Notes: generated by a model not told the origin, from the sequence alone. DNA of 64,000 bases from Paracentrotus lividus (GCA_940671915.1 CALNVZ010003747.1:77214-141213), one strand, 5' to 3'. Positions 1 to 12,085 are shown, counted from the first letter of the stretch. Program-made: numbers and translations.

Positions 1-504
1 AACGGCGGGTTTCCATCAAATGGATATATCCAGTTAATTTATTTTGCGGAAACAATCGGCATTTAATACCCACGCGATTGTTTCCGCTTGAAAGCACCAA
101 TAAGTCGCTAGAATTCATTTCTGGTAATTCCATATTGTTTCTAAAACTTGAGATACCAAATGCTATCAAGCATAATTATTTTTTTTTTTTTTAATTGAAT
201 ATAAAGAGACAAATTATAGAGAAAGATGATGGATCTATCAAGGAAATTATATGGAAGAGCTTGCTTCTCCAGTCATTTTCTCGGTTGTACGTTTTCAGGC
301 ACGAGAGAGAGAGAAATAAAAAAAAGAGAGGAAAATTGTTACCACTGAGGGAGCGTAGCGACCGAACCTCCTGGGGGTGGTTTCGGAAAATTTTGCAATT
401 TTAGGTATTGAAAATTTATGATTTCTTTGGCTGCGACTTTGTCAGTTTCACTTTGTTAGTGAGCTATCTTCAGTGCATAGGACATGTGCAGCACATGTCC
501 GATG

Positions 505-506
<2 letters not shown>
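1..506. other. Unassigned sequence at left edge
   Basis: No gene or repeat family recognised. The only reading frame above 60 codons (195-404, plus strand) is rich in Arg/Lys from a purine-rich stretch and has no domain signature. Intergenic or decayed repeat DNA is the likely content. Confidence 0.4.

Positions 507-563
<57 letters not shown>
507..563. repeat. (AT)n microsatellite
   Basis: Uninterrupted AT dinucleotide run of about 56 bp. Its last TA abuts the element starting at 564 and probably supplied the TA target. Confidence 0.9.
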
Positions 564-566
<3 letters not shown>

Positions 567-1587
567 TGTGTTCCTAAAAAAAGGTAATCGAAGTTCAAAG
601 GTCAGTCATTTCAAAAGTATATAGTTTAGTTTTGCGATTTGTTTACTAAAATTCTAAGTAACTCATCAGCTTTAATTGGAGACATTGCTTACGTCCACAC
701 TGTAATGGGTCACAGAGTTAGGGTCCTTTGAAGGTGATAGGTACGAAACCCATTTTTCCAAGTTTTTCGTTTTTGGGGGTATGAAACCAACTTATAAAAA
801 TTTTGGTTTCATAGTTTTGGGGATTTTGTCACGCAAAGTTTCAATGAAATGCAATCTCATTTTTCAAAGGACCTATCTCACTGGCAATAACATGGGTTCT
901 CTGGAGTCTCGGAGAGGTCGCCGCGACGTCTCTTGATTCTGCAAAAAGTCGCGTGAAAAATCAAACAAATGTCAAAAATGTCCAATCTTTTAGTAGACTT
1001 CTTTAATACGTGAGCAAGTCTCTGTGAAATCTTTGCGGACGGTTGCTGCGACGTCCCTTAAGTATCCACGAAGTCGCAGAGACGTCGAAACTTGCTAACG
1101 ATTAAAAGGAATCGAACGGGCTCATAATTTTAACTTGCTGGCGTCTTAAAGAAGTCTACTAAAAGATTGAACATGTTTGACTTTTGTTCCATTTTCCCTC
1201 AGAAGACGTCACCACGACGTCTCCACGACTCAAGAGACTCATAAATGCCAACCCCTCTCATTGACATTGAAATAGGTCCTTTGACAAATTAAATTGCATT
1301 TTATTGAAACTTTGTTTGACAAAACCCCCCAAAACTATGAAACCAAAAATTAATAAAAAGTTGGTTTCATACCCTAAAAACGAAAAACTTGGAAAAAATG
1401 GGTTTCGTACCTATCACCTTCAAAGGACCCTAACTCTGTGACCCATTACAGTGTGGACGTAAGCAATGTCTCAAATTAAAGCTGATGAGATACTTAATAT
1501 TTTAGTAAACAAATCACAAAAATAAACCCTATACTTTTGAAATGACTGACCTTTGAACTTCGATTACCTTTTTTTAGGAACACACTG
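564..1587. mobile_element. Palindromic mariner-like MITE (1,024 bp)
   Basis: The left end CAGTGTGTTCCTAAAAAAAG reappears inverted at the right end, and TA flanks both ends (562-563, 1588-1589). The arms are recognisable inward almost to the centre near 1075: inner matches include the GTCCTTTGAAGGTGATAGG block (left, near 722) with its complement near 1425, and AGTAGACTTCTTTAA (left, near 993) with its complement near 1150. The whole element is therefore one imperfect hairpin without coding capacity. CAGTG ends and a TA target fit non-autonomous Tc1/mariner derivatives; a second element with related ends (CAGTGCGTCCC) starts at 13280. Confidence 0.85.
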
Positions 1588-1891
1588 TATATATATAGTT
1601 TTTTTTTATTTTATTTCAAAATCCGTGGAAATCTGTGGATATGAAAAATCATACCTATTTTTGCGACTTACATTCCATTCCCGTTATAATTAGCTGAGCA
1701 CATATACAACTACATGTCGTTTTCACAAAGCAACTCGTTATAATGGGAGGTAACTGTAATATTAACGAAACACAATGACTAAACAATCCATTGTGTTTTT
1801 TTTAACAAATACATTTTTTAAAACAAATACATTTTGAATACAACTTGAAGTTCTTCTGTTTAAGTCAAGCAATATAGAATTTCAAATCTAT
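1588..1891. other. Leader of duplicon A, no gene
   Basis: AT-rich sequence with no ORF. The part after about 1840 corresponds by position to the segments before the CT tracts of the other duplicons. Confidence 0.4.
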
Positions 1892-2042
1892 TATCTCTCA
1901 CTCTCTCTTCCTCTCTCTCTCCCTCTCCGTCTCTTTCTCTCTCCCCTTCACTTTCTCTCTCTCTTCCTCTCTCTCCCTCCCTCACTCTCTTTTTCTCTCT
2001 CTCCCCTTCACTTTCTCTCTCTCTCTATTGCTCTCTCTCACA

Positions 2043-2079
<37 letters not shown>

Positions 2080-2118
2080 CCTCCCCATCTGTCTGTATAT
2101 CTCTCTCTGGTTTCTCTC
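1892..2118. repeat. (CT)n pyrimidine tract, duplicon A
   Basis: Imperfect CTCTCTCC/TTCT tract of about 230 bp. It is followed by TTTGCTAATTTT sequence and the 170-bp array, the same order as at 15388, 20118 and 47090. The apparent 78-codon ORF over it (2028-2264) is a translation of the tract. Confidence 0.85.
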
Positions 2119-2559
2119 TATCTTATTTCTCTGTCCATCTTTTCCTCCTTTTTTATTATCTTTTTAAAAAAATAATCACTTTGCTAATTTTCAAAATATT
2201 GACTCTGAAACATTTAATATGTGATGCTGTATTATTTCTATTGCTAAGAAATACCTTGAAATAGGAAACGTGAATGAAATAGGCAGACATAAATCCATGC
2301 TGCATACACAACAATATTTAATTTTGTTAATGCTCGCCATTTATCACCAAGCACAACATCAAAACTAAACGAGCTATTTATATTTTTTGTTTGTTTTCAT
2401 TGAATCCATATAGCAGTTTATCATTAGATTGTCTTTCTCTTGCAATTATTTAAACAAGAACTAGGCGTTAAACACACAAAAAAGCAACAACAATGTGACC
2501 CTTTTGTTTGATACACACAACTTTTATTGTCTAAAATATGGAGAATAATACTTTTAAAA

Positions 2560-4340
2560 AATTATACCCTATACTAATTAACAACACTTTGTTGAAGTGT
2601 GTCTACATCTTCTTCTTATTACAATTATTATGCCTTTAATACTTAAACATTACAAAAAAACATGTTTAGAACTACAACATCATCATATTCGATTCATTAT
2701 GTTAAAGCTTGCAAAAGATAGAATAGTTATGCGGATCAATGTAATGTACTTGCACTAAAGTATGTCTATATCTACTTGCGATTAATATGATTACAACATA
2801 AAACAATATACTCATACTTAAAAAAGTTTATCATTTATGAGAATTAAAACCCTCATCGTATCTTACTCCTTATATCAGAGCTTGTAAATGAGATAATCAC
2901 ATTATTATACATATCAAAGCTCTGTACTTATATACAGTAAAGTATGTCTATATCTATTTCCGATTACAATTCAAAACAATCACAATATAGAGAAAACTAA
3001 AAATTAAAAACATTTATGAGAACTAAAACATGATAGTCATGATCCATAATCTTACAGCTTGCAAATAAAAATATCACATAGTATCATATCAAAGTATGTC
3101 TACATCTACTTCTGACTACAATACTTCTGATTTTTAATACTAAAACATATACAATGTTTTCATACATTAATGTTAAAACCTTTAATAGCATTAGTTAGAA
3201 CTAGAGCATCATCTCATCAATTCATAATCTTAGACATGTTAGAGCTTGCAAATGAAATAATCAATTAGTACTCATATTAAAGTATGTTTACATCTACTTC
3301 TGAATACAATACTTCTGATATTTAATACTTAAACATAGAAACCATTACATCAGTGAGAACTAGAGCATCATATCATCGATTCTTAATCTTACAGCTTGCA
3401 AATGAAATAATCACATTATTATAGCATCAATATGTATTTACACTAAAGTATCTACCTTCGATTACAATACAATACAACATGCAACAAAATACTTACATAC
3501 TTAAAAACATAACATTTATGACAACTAGAGCATCGTCTCACCGATTCATAATCTTACAGCTTGCAAATGAAAATAATCACAAAATACACCTCTTTGTACT
3601 TGAACTAAATATCTATATCTAATTCCGAGTACAATATTATTATAACATAAAACAAAATACATATAATTATACAAAAAAAACCCTCAAAATTGACGAGAAA
3701 TAAAACTTCATCGTATCGATTCATAATCTTTCAACTTGTATTAAGTTAAATAAATACAAAATTATACTCATTACCCACTGTAATATGGGCCTACTGGCGC
3801 TAAAGTATGCCTATTTCTACTTCCAATGTCAATCATTATTATTATAACTATTTCTTTAAAGTTTTAAATCATTTATCAAAACGAGGACTTTATGAAATTG
3901 GATTCAAAGCCTAACAGCGCATTTAAATAATGTACATTATTCTGTAAGTTACTTTGGTTCAAGCGTGCCTACATGTTCTTTCGATTTCAATACTACTGCC
4001 GTTTAGGCCGATATTCGAACACTACATCAATAAATTAATTAGAACAGGACCCCATGTTGATCCATGTATAGTATACAGCTTACAACTATTAATGCAATCA
4101 AAATTTATGTATATGTGTACACTTTTGTGTCTCTCTATAGTCTTTAAGATTGCCACATCAAATACAATTTTCTTTTTCCCTATTATAATCAGATTCATTC
4201 ACTAGAACCAAGCGATCATGCTATTCCATAAAAGATAAAATTATTTACAATTATTATGAAGAATAGCATCCGCAGTCCGCTTCAAGCTACTAGTACTTAT
4301 ATTAAAGTATATCTACATCTACTCCAGATTTCAATACATG
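2560..4340. repeat. Degenerate ~170-bp tandem array, duplicon A
   Basis: The phrase AAGTATGTCTACATCTACTTC (variants) recurs near 2600, 2762, 2942, 3096, 3283, 3447, 3608, 3806, 3963 and 4306, a spacing of 154-198 bp with one double gap. Each unit also carries CTTGCAAATGAAATAATCAC, a CATCG-TATCGATTC-like phrase and AATACTTCTGAT-like sequence. Units are strongly diverged, as in an old satellite. Related arrays sit at 15840-17230, 21540-23600 and 47500-49330. Confidence 0.8.
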
Positions 4341-4391
4341 TAGGCTACTCCCCGTTATATCTAACGAAACTTTCTAAACAGCAATCGATTA

Positions 4392-4395
<4 letters not shown>

Positions 4396-4426
<31 letters not shown>
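4396..4426. repeat. (AT)n microsatellite
   Basis: Short TA run, followed by an ATTATTGTTATTG tract. Confidence 0.8.
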
Positions 4427-4429
<3 letters not shown>

Positions 4430-4603
4430 TATTATTGTTATTGTTATTGTTCAATCTTGTCTCTCTTGAAAAAGGAAAAGGTATTTCCGAAAATTTGAGA
4501 ATCAAAATAAAATAAAATCTTCGTTGGAAATAAGCATGATGTTGATCTTCACTTCTGTGTTGTTAATAAATATTACATTCTTCCAACACGTGGAACTTTC
4601 ATT

Positions 4604-4704
<101 letters not shown>

Positions 4705-4734
4705 TATATAAAGCCTAATCACTCTTTGAATTAA

Positions 4735-4905
4735 AGCTTCTAGACCTGAAGAATGTTTACAAAGCATATTATATACTCTACCAAAACTATTTTGGCTATA
4801 ACATTAGACATGTTAGATGAAACATAATTTACATAGTTCAATGCAGTTCTTGTATAATAAGAGCATATAATATGTTTGTAAACATCCTTTGGCGCTAGTA
4901 GCTTA
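4735..4905. repeat. Small foldback element
   Basis: GAATGTTTACAAAGCATATT near 4750 is matched inverted by AATATGTTTGTAAACATCC near 4870, giving arms of about 28 bp around a 90-bp loop. Outer bases (GCTTCTAGACCT and AGCGCTAGTAGCTTA) are loosely complementary. A short non-autonomous TIR element is likely; no target duplication was established. Confidence 0.5.
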
Positions 4906-5039
4906 AATTTTAACGTGATTATACTTGCCTAATCGTTGTGAGATAGTAATTCATTAAAAGGTTCATTGTAGAGTATATAACAGGGAGTTCAGTATCAAAA
5001 TCGGGAAAAATATAAACATAGTTTAGCCCAAATACTAGT

Positions 5040-6310
5040 AGCTTAAACGGAGCTGATTTTATACGCTATTCTTTAAAAAAAAAAAAAAAAAAAATACTGT
5101 ATACTAATATAATGTAAGTTTCTCCATCCATTTCCTGTTCTCAAAATACTGTATGAATCATATCAAACAGAAAAGGCTATTGAATTATTCGTTCATTATT
5201 TTATACAGTATTTCAGTCATATCTACATGTAGAGGTAGACATACCACAGCTTTACAACAACAAAAAATAAAAAAAACAATCACATTATGAAAAATACCAA
5301 ATAAATTGGCCAAAATATACAGCGAAACCCCGGCATGGGTTAGCTTAAAAGTTAAAACAGTCATTTGAGATACATAAATATATATTTCAAATAGAAATTC
5401 AGGCTATACATTTGTTAACATATAGTTATCATCACCGCTGTATATGATGAATTTACCAAACGACTAAGAATTTTTTTAAGGGGGGATGGGCGAATCTCCA
5501 AATTCCTTTTAAGCTCAAATCCCCCCTTTTGGCGAAATTTATCATGCTTTTGTATTTTCCCCACAGAAAGAAGGTCTTGCATTTTGTATACTATTAACAT
5601 GTATAGCATATTCAAGTAAGATATTTTTTTGTTTTCATTAGTTGATCGAAATGTAGGTCCAAAGGCAATCTTAAATTCATCAGGAAAATATATCAACTAA
5701 GTATTTAATCATGCGAGCAAGAGCTGAAATTCTGTCTTAATAGTGAAAGCTGAGCATTTAAAAAGCGTTTTTATACAAGCCTTCCCTTCCCTAATCCTCA
5801 TCGAGCGAGAATTTTGTCCCAAAAAGTTTAGATATTTTGGCAGCGAATGGACCCCGCAAACTCGCCCATTCATTTGATAATAACATTAGTTTAAACAGCC
5901 TTTTACCATATCCTGCAAGGGTGTCCATACTAATTTCATTATTTGTATATGGATATTTCATGGAGCGTGAGCAACCAAAAAAAGAAAGGAAAAAAAAAAG
6001 GGGGGGGGAAACAGGGTTTACTGTCAAAACTTTCCATACCTAAGGCTTTAGAAATGTAATGAGTTAATACAAAAGAATAAAGATGTAGGCCCTGTCTTTA
6101 TTCCCCTGTAATGCCTTGCTTCACAGGTGCTAAGTTAATCTTGGTAGAATTTGACCCCCACCAAAGCAGCCTTATACTGATTACATATCACTATTGGGGT
6201 TGAGTGGGAGGCTTTTGTGGCAAGTTGAAATATTGGGAGCATCGCTGCCCCTCTGCCCCCCCCCCCCCTGTTTCCGGAGTCATTGAGTACCTGTGCTCCT
6301 ATGTTTAAAA
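5040..6310. other. 3' flank of KCTD-like locus A, no gene
   Basis: Contains a poly(A) run near 5075, an inverted GGGGGGATGGG / TCCCCCC pair near 5480-5525, and blocks shared with other duplicons. The CAGCCTTTTACCATATCC region near 5897 matches CAGCCTTTTACAATTTCC near 18382 and 24520, and the GGTAGAATTTG block near 6142 matches 18560 and 24703. This segment is the conserved downstream flank of the gene family. Small ORFs (5415-5696, 5791-6027 minus) have no signature. Confidence 0.6.
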
Positions 6311-7211
6311 CTAAAGATATGTTAATTCCAATCTAGTGCAATTTGAATTGAGTCGAACGTGTTTGACTTGAAGTTGTGGTCTAAAGTACTTATTAGAATA
6401 TTTTGATATGATCAACTTTCGGAGATAATTCTCTACATCTTGGATGCTAGCAGGTCCATTGGGATTTATTTTATCCATATCCAACACTCCAGACTGTACC
6501 TTTCCCTCTACAATATGATTGATCTTGATATCAAATACAGAGCTGAGACTAGCACCGTATACCACACAGGGAGATGATGGACACCAATACACGTGCAATA
6601 TATAAGTAAGGCGTAGGTCTTTCAGGCTGAAAATACTCTGGATATGATTTCTAAACACATTGAGTTCAAAATACTCAGCATCTTCCTGGAGACGTTTCAA
6701 CTCATCCGATGTGATGGGATTCAAGATACCTCCATCTCTAAGGTAGTTCACGATATGGTGGAACAAACTGCCATCTCTGCCCATGATATAGTTTTCTTGT
6801 CGGTCTCTTAAGACGGAAACTTCTCCCTTCAACACCTTGGTGAAAAAAGACTCTTCTCTCCACAAATTTTCTTTGGTCGTGTTGAATAATTTCCCATCAT
6901 AAAACACCAGCCCTATCGAATCTATCGAGTTTTTTTAGATCAGAAAGCAAGAAAAAATCTGCCTGACGTCTCAATATACCAGTCTCGTTAAATCCTTCTG
7001 GTAGTTCTAGTTCCCCATATCTCAGGAAATTGAGAACATGGCGAAATATTTTGCCATCCTGGTCGATCAGATAGTTTCCTTGATCATCTTGTTCAGATGG
7101 TATGTCACCGTCTAGTAAAGTTGAAAAGAAACTGTCTGGATACCGTGTGAGAGTAAGCCGAGATGTCCGATAGATCTTACCACCAACATTTAATCCAATG
7201 TAGTCACTCAT
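6311..7211 (-). pseudogene. KCTD-like locus A, split by a frameshift
   Basis: Two abutting reading frames (7211-6897 and 6907-6311) together match the intact 300-residue paralogue at 18735-19637. The first encodes BTB/T1 domain 1 (LNVGGKIYRTSR, DQDGKIFRHVLNFLRYG). The second encodes the diverged BTB2 (GRDGSLFHHIVNYLRD) and the C-terminal domain with HVYWCPSSPC. The break falls in a T run near 6930-6937, which is longer than in the paralogue, so one inserted base separates the halves. KCTD proteins generally oligomerise through the T1 domain and often act as cullin-3 adaptors; which role applies here is unknown. Either a recent pseudogene or a sequencing error in a homopolymer; no other disabling change was seen. 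Confidence 0.8.
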
Positions 7212-7563
7212 TTTTTTTTTTTAAACCTATAACAAGTTACCAAAAGTAAACTGACGTGGGCTACTAGTCCTGTCGCGAAGGGTAGACTCTAACCAACGTA
7301 TGAAATGATATCACCGATAAAGAAAATTCTGTATAGTCAGCCAATAGCTAGCCTTGTTGATTCAAAGATCTTTGTGGTTTAATATAACTTCGCACTAACA
7401 CGTTAACTTGTCCTAGAAGTCGCTGTTGTTTGTGCAGAGAGGATGTTCCTGGGTCATGTGTGTCATTGTACATTACACCGAGTACTTTCAGTGGGGATTC
7501 CCCGTGGAAACTACTTACGCTGTACAGCCTTATGACAATAACTAACTATAAATTGCGAGCCCT
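7212..7563 (-). promoter_or_regulatory. Conserved 5' flank of locus A with kappaB-like palindrome
   Basis: The block upstream of the start codon is shared with loci B, C and D: TAGTCAGCAATAG-like, GTTGATTCAA, TTTAATATGACTTCG and CAGTGGGGATTCCCCGT phrases in the same order. GGGGATTCCCC (7493-7503) is an 11-bp palindrome matching the Rel/NF-kappaB consensus GGGRNNYYCC, 282 bp from the ATG. No TATA box is obvious. That it acts as an enhancer is inference. Confidence 0.5.
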
Positions 7564-7571
7564 GTTGATTC
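7564..7571. repeat. Left target-site duplication of TU-like element 1
   Basis: GTTGATTC, repeated at 12090-12097 on the other side of the element. The same octamer occurs uninterrupted in the 5' flanks of loci A (7357), B and C, so it is native to the target. Confidence 0.8.
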
Positions 7572-7577
7572 GGGGTC

Positions 7578-7937
7578 TTCCCACGAGTCCTCGGTCCCAC
7601 GAGTCCTACGTCCCACGAGACCTCGGTCCACTGAGTCAACGTCCCACGGCGCGAATATTTTCCCCACGATCCTACGTCCCACGAGACCTACGTCCACGAG
7701 TCCTACGTCCACGAGGCCGAGTATTTTTCCCACGAGTCCTACGTCCCACGATCCTACGTTCCCACGAGATCCTACGTCCCACGCAGTCCTACGTCCCACG
7801 AGACCTACGCTCCCACGAGTCCTACGTCCCACGAGGCGAGTATTTTCCCACGAGTCCTACGTCCACGAGTCCTACGTCCCACGAGACCTACGTCCCACGA
7901 GTCCTACGTCCCACGAGTCCTCGCGTCCACGAGCCGA
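7578..7937 (+). repeat. Left terminal minisatellite array
   Basis: About 20 units of CCCACGAGTCCTACGT with variants (GAGACC, GAGGCGAGTATTTT interludes). The 188-codon ORF 7430-7996 with repeated Ser-Tyr-Val-Pro-Arg is a translation of this array, not a gene. Confidence 0.9.
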
Positions 7938-8179
7938 TTTTTCTCATATCGGCATATTTTAATCATAATGAGTTGGCTGCGTCAAAAATTGACTAAATTT
8001 ATGATGGAAATGTCTCAAATGTATACTAGATTCATGATCTTGTAAGTTTTGATTAGTTACAACGGGCATTGGTTGCTGCAGGTTTTGTAAATCGGGAAAT
8101 TATGATTATACTTGAAGTAGCATCAGCTATTCTGAGGGGTCCACGGCACTGGCCCGATAGGGGAAAGGGGCGCCACAAA

Positions 8180-8335
8180 GGATGAAAGAAATAGAGAAAA
8201 GAGAGAGAGAGAAGAGAGAGAGAGAAGAAGGAAAGGGGAGAAAGGGGGGAGTAGAAGACAAAAGGAAAAGAAAAAAGACAAAGAACCAAAAAAAAAAAGG
8301 GGAAAGAAAGAAGAGCCGGAGAGAGAGAGAACAGG
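8180..8335. repeat. Purine-rich (GA)n tract
   Basis: GAGAGA/GAAAGGGG sequence of about 150 bp inside TU-like element 1. The minus-strand ORF over it (Leu/Ser/Phe-rich) is spurious. Confidence 0.8.
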
Positions 8336-8384
8336 AATAATAATGATTTAAAAAATAATAAAAAATTATACGTGCGCAAAATTG

Positions 8385-8620
8385 ACGTATATTTAGGGGT
8401 TCAAATTAAACGCTGTAGGGGCGCCAATTTAATCCAAAATCCTGGGGCATCAAATTACTTTAATAAGAGTACCAGAAACTGAGGGGGTGCCAAATTGATT
8501 TTAAATTTAGGGGTCCACATCGACTGTATGTAGGGGCGCCTAAATCGATCTTCAACATAGGGCGCTAAACTGATCTAAAACTTAGGGCAACAAATTGATC
8601 TTAACTTAGGGGGGGGTATT
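8385..8620. repeat. GGGGCGCCAAATTGA tandem degenerate repeat
   Basis: Six or so units of roughly 35-45 bp built on TAGGGGCGCCAAATTGATC, decaying towards the right. The same motif appears inside the insertion at 17252-17628, so both derive from one repeat family. Confidence 0.7.
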
Positions 8621-8639
8621 GGGTTTAGCAGACGTTATC

Positions 8640-10630
8640 AATCAGATATGATTATTTACGTCTGGCACCGACCTTTAACGTCACTATCCGAGAGACTGTC
8701 TGGGTTTCGAAGCAGGGTCCACTCCATTCAATTTTAGGCTGATCATAGAGCACATGAGGGGGTACTTGATGGGCGGCGGCGAATTTAATTTGATTTTGAA
8801 TGGGCAGGGGGAGCGGGGGGGTTAAGAGAAACCCCATGAGCAGTGTGTTTCTGAGTAGGGTTAATATATGTTTATTATGAACAAAAATTGGGCGTTTAAA
8901 AATCTGAAACAAGGTGAGTGAGTTTTCTGATTTTTATGATAAGTTTTCAAACACCCCTCCCCCCCCCCCCGACGGCCCCAAGATATAACAAATTGGAATG
9001 TGTTAAGGTTCACATACGCAAGGCGTCACTGCAATGTTGCAGTTTAAAACAAATGATGAATTTACATACATAGATACGGAGGGGCTTGAAGGTGCCCCCC
9101 TCGTAAAAATAGGAAAGCCCCCCCCCCGACGACAAAAAATAAATAAATAAATAAAACGGTTGGTAGGCCTTTTTCCATCCGCATGAAATGTTTTATTGAA
9201 ATTTCTTCTTGAACTTATTAGGTTTGCTGTGTTTTGGTGTCAGACAGTCATTGACCAGGGGAAAGGAGGCCGCCCCTGAATAACAAAAAAAAAAAACAAT
9301 GAAAAAGTGCCCCCTAGAATGGGTATACCACCGCCACCCCCACATGTAACCACATGTAACCAAAATGTTTTTAGTAGGTCACGCAGTTTGATGAAAAGGA
9401 ATACATTAGAAAAGTGCCCTACATTATTTGTGCTTCACTTTTATTTCTGTTTAACAACTGTGATTCATACCTTTGTTTTCAAGGAAGCAATGCCATATCT
9501 TAATGAGTTATTGGCAACGAGTGCTAGATAGTTTCGCGATTTGAGTCTCGAGAGTCGTGGAGATTCTCCTGAGTCTCCGGAGAGGTGCGGGGATATTGAT
9601 TTAAAATCTTTCCAGTTGCTAGCTGCAAGCAACCTGACATCGCCGGATACTCTTTTGTCTACTACTATACACAAAATCGGTCGCAACTAGTTCGCGACCC
9701 CAGTCTCTGTAGGCCTGCAGATGTCGCCCGTGACCATCTTCTGGGTCTCCAGGGAATCGCCACCCAAAATCAAACATCTCTGGCATTTTTTCAAAGTCTT
9801 TTAATTGATTTTGGGGCAGATTTGAGGGGTTGTGCAGAATTTACTCAGCAAATATACAAAGCTAGCGCGAAGCGCGAGCGGAAATGTTATGAGTTAAATA
9901 ACCGAATCTTGCATAATAAAAAAATAAAAAATACTGCATTGATTACCAATGAATTTAACAAACATGCCGTACCAGTAGCCTGGTATGTGCCAAATTTTAT
10001 TTCATTAATCCTATAAGGCCTATTTAATTCTAAGCGAGCAAGACGCGCAAGCTAAAAAAACAAACAAAACAAACAAAACACAAAACAAAAAAAAAAAACC
10101 AATTTGGGGGCCTGAGCCCATTTCGTCTCCACAAATCTAAATACCATGCGAGCAGAAAGTTTAGGCTAAATGAACAGAATCTGCAATATAAGAATCATAA
10201 TAAATGCTCAATTATTAACGAAGGTTAACAAAACAACACGTGGACCCGAAGGGAATGGGATGGGGAGGGAGGGTTAATTCTGCAGAATATAGTCAGGCGC
10301 AGATCCAAGAAAATCGAATTGAACTCATTTCTGGTGGCCAATGTTGGGACAAAAGCGGCTCTATTATGTTTTACGCATGGGTTTACGCCCTGTAAGTCAT
10401 TGTGTGACTCTGTCTGCTTCCGCTACTGTATAGCGAGAACTGCATACACCTCTAGTAGATAAAAGTAATTAAGCTAATTTATTTATGTCAAAATTTGTGT
10501 ACTCTGCAATTTTTTTGCAATTATAAGTATAAATACAATTAAAATAGGCTTAAACATACATTAAAATATAATAAAAAGCAAATATGGGACTATGCATTTA
10601 CGCCAAGTTTTTTATTATTCTTCTCCATTT
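8640..10630. other. Interior of TU-like element 1, no gene seen
   Basis: Contains poly-C runs (8957, 9118), poly-A runs and scattered GCGCGAGCGGAAAT phrases (9866, 10890). ORFs of 64-86 codons on either strand (8652-8912 minus, 9307-9531 plus, 9465-9686 minus, 9822-10016 plus) show no domain or codon pattern that would support a gene. Confidence 0.5.
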
Positions 10631-10635
10631 TTTAA

Positions 10636-10745
10636 GGACCTCCGTCTTCGGCAGGAGTATAATTTACAAAAATATATTCCTGATGAAGACGCAGGTCCGT
10701 CGAAAATTTGACATGAAATGAATAAAGAACTTGGTGTAATGCATA
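10636..10745 (+). repeat. Retroelement-like 3' end with long hairpin
   Basis: GGACCTCCGTCTTCGGCAGGA (10636 on) and its near-complement ending at 10698 form a hairpin with arms of about 21 nt and a loop near 20 nt. The right arm reads CTGATGAAGACG...CGTCGAAA, a hammerhead-like core with a GACG/CGTC stem, followed by AATAAAG. Similar CTGATGA...GAAA ends occur in Penelope-like retroelements. No ORF is attached, so this would be a 3' fragment. Family assignment is tentative. Confidence 0.35.
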
Positions 10746-11339
10746 TCCCGACTATTTTCTTTTGTTTGATGACTGCCAAAATGTGAAACTCTATGTTGCT
10801 AAAGATATAATAGATAATATAAATAATTAATCTGGATTTTAATAATGAAAATAATAATGATAAATAAATAAAAATAATAACAATAATAAGCGCGAGCGAA
10901 AATTGTTAGAGTTCCGTGGACATGATGGAAGAAACACGATGTGGAAAGCCCATTCAGCTTTAAAAAAATACATATCACCCGCGTAAATTCGGGAAGGGGG
11001 TGATGTTACATGCCATCCCCCATCTTTTTAATTGAGGATGCACCCCCCCCCGTGTCTACGACCCCTGTTCGGATTCATGAATTATGATCTCGTCAAATCG
11101 AGATTAGATTAAATGTAAATCATTTGATAAATATGTAATTAGGATTTCTCAAGGATGTAAATCTTATTTTCATGTAAACCAAGAACTACATTCATTAAAA
11201 AATACCGCAACTAATGGTGGAAGCTATTTCGCCGAGATGATTTGAGACGGAATTGGACTACTTTTAGACTTGTTAGACGAGTGTGAACGGTTTTGAAACT
11301 TGTCCCGAGAGTCTCCGATACTCTTTTCCGTCGCGGAAG

Positions 11340-11376
11340 AGCCTCCTATAATTTTTTTTTTTTTTTTTTTTTTTTA
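11340..11376. repeat. Poly(T) tract
   Basis: T run of about 27 bases, followed by GTCGCGGCGACGTCTC, a sequence type also found in the centre of the palindrome at 900-1220. Confidence 0.7.
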
Positions 11377-11721
11377 TTGTCGCGGCGACGTCTCTGGACG
11401 CAGAGGCGGATCGGGGGTGGAGGGGGAGGACGCGCCCCTATAATTTGAAAACCACTCATTGACCGTACATTTTAAACCGAAAATTTTGGACCTCCCCCCC
11501 TCCAGTAATCCTGGACCCTCACTACTGAGCAAGGATAGGACTCTTTAGACATAGTCCGAAATCAGTCTCAAAACCCGCCTCCGCGAAATGAGATGCCACC
11601 ATTATCCCATGCTATGCCTATGGTATTAACCACAACTAAATTAATTCATGTTGTATAATTCAGCTTACACAAAATTTCATTGATGTTGAAAAACATTCTG
11701 ATAAAAGAAAATACATATGAG

Positions 11722-12085
11722 CAAAATCGCCTCTGGGACGTAGGACGTTGGGACGTAGGACTCGTGGGACCGAGGCCTCGTGGGACGAGGACTCGTGGGA
11801 CGTAGGACTCGGCGGGAAAATACTTCAGCCTCGAAGGACGTACGGACTCGTGGGACGTAGGTCTCGGGACGTAGGACTCGTGGACGTAGGTCTCGTGGGA
11901 CGTAGGACTCGTGGGATGTAGGACTCGTCGGAAAAATAACTCGGCCCGTGGGACGTAGGACTCGTGGACGTAGGTCTCGTGCTGGGACATGACTGTGGAA
12001 AATATTCGCCTCGTGGGACGTAGGACTCGTGGGACCGAGGTCTCGTGGGACGTAGGACTCGTGGGACCGAGGACTCGTGGACCCT
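11722..12085 (-). repeat. Right terminal minisatellite array
   Basis: Inverted counterpart of the 7578-7937 array: GGGACGTAGGACTCGT units with ACCGAGG and GAAAATA interludes like those of the left array. The overlapping Pro/Arg/Ser-rich minus-strand ORFs (11646-11990, 11677-12099) are translations of it. Confidence 0.9.

Noticed and set aside
2560-4340. Possible CRISPR-like or multi-exon gene pattern
   Set aside because: Units are diverged over their whole length with no coding periodicity and no splice pattern.
6311-7211. Kv potassium channel
   Set aside because: The T1-type BTB alone suggests it, but no transmembrane segments or pore signature (GYG) follow; KCTD-type cytosolic proteins fit better.
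7430-7996. 188-codon plus-strand ORF rich in Ser-Tyr-Val-Pro-Arg
   Set aside because: It is a translation of the terminal minisatellite of TU-like element 1; the inverted array at 11646-12099 gives the same peptide on the other strand.
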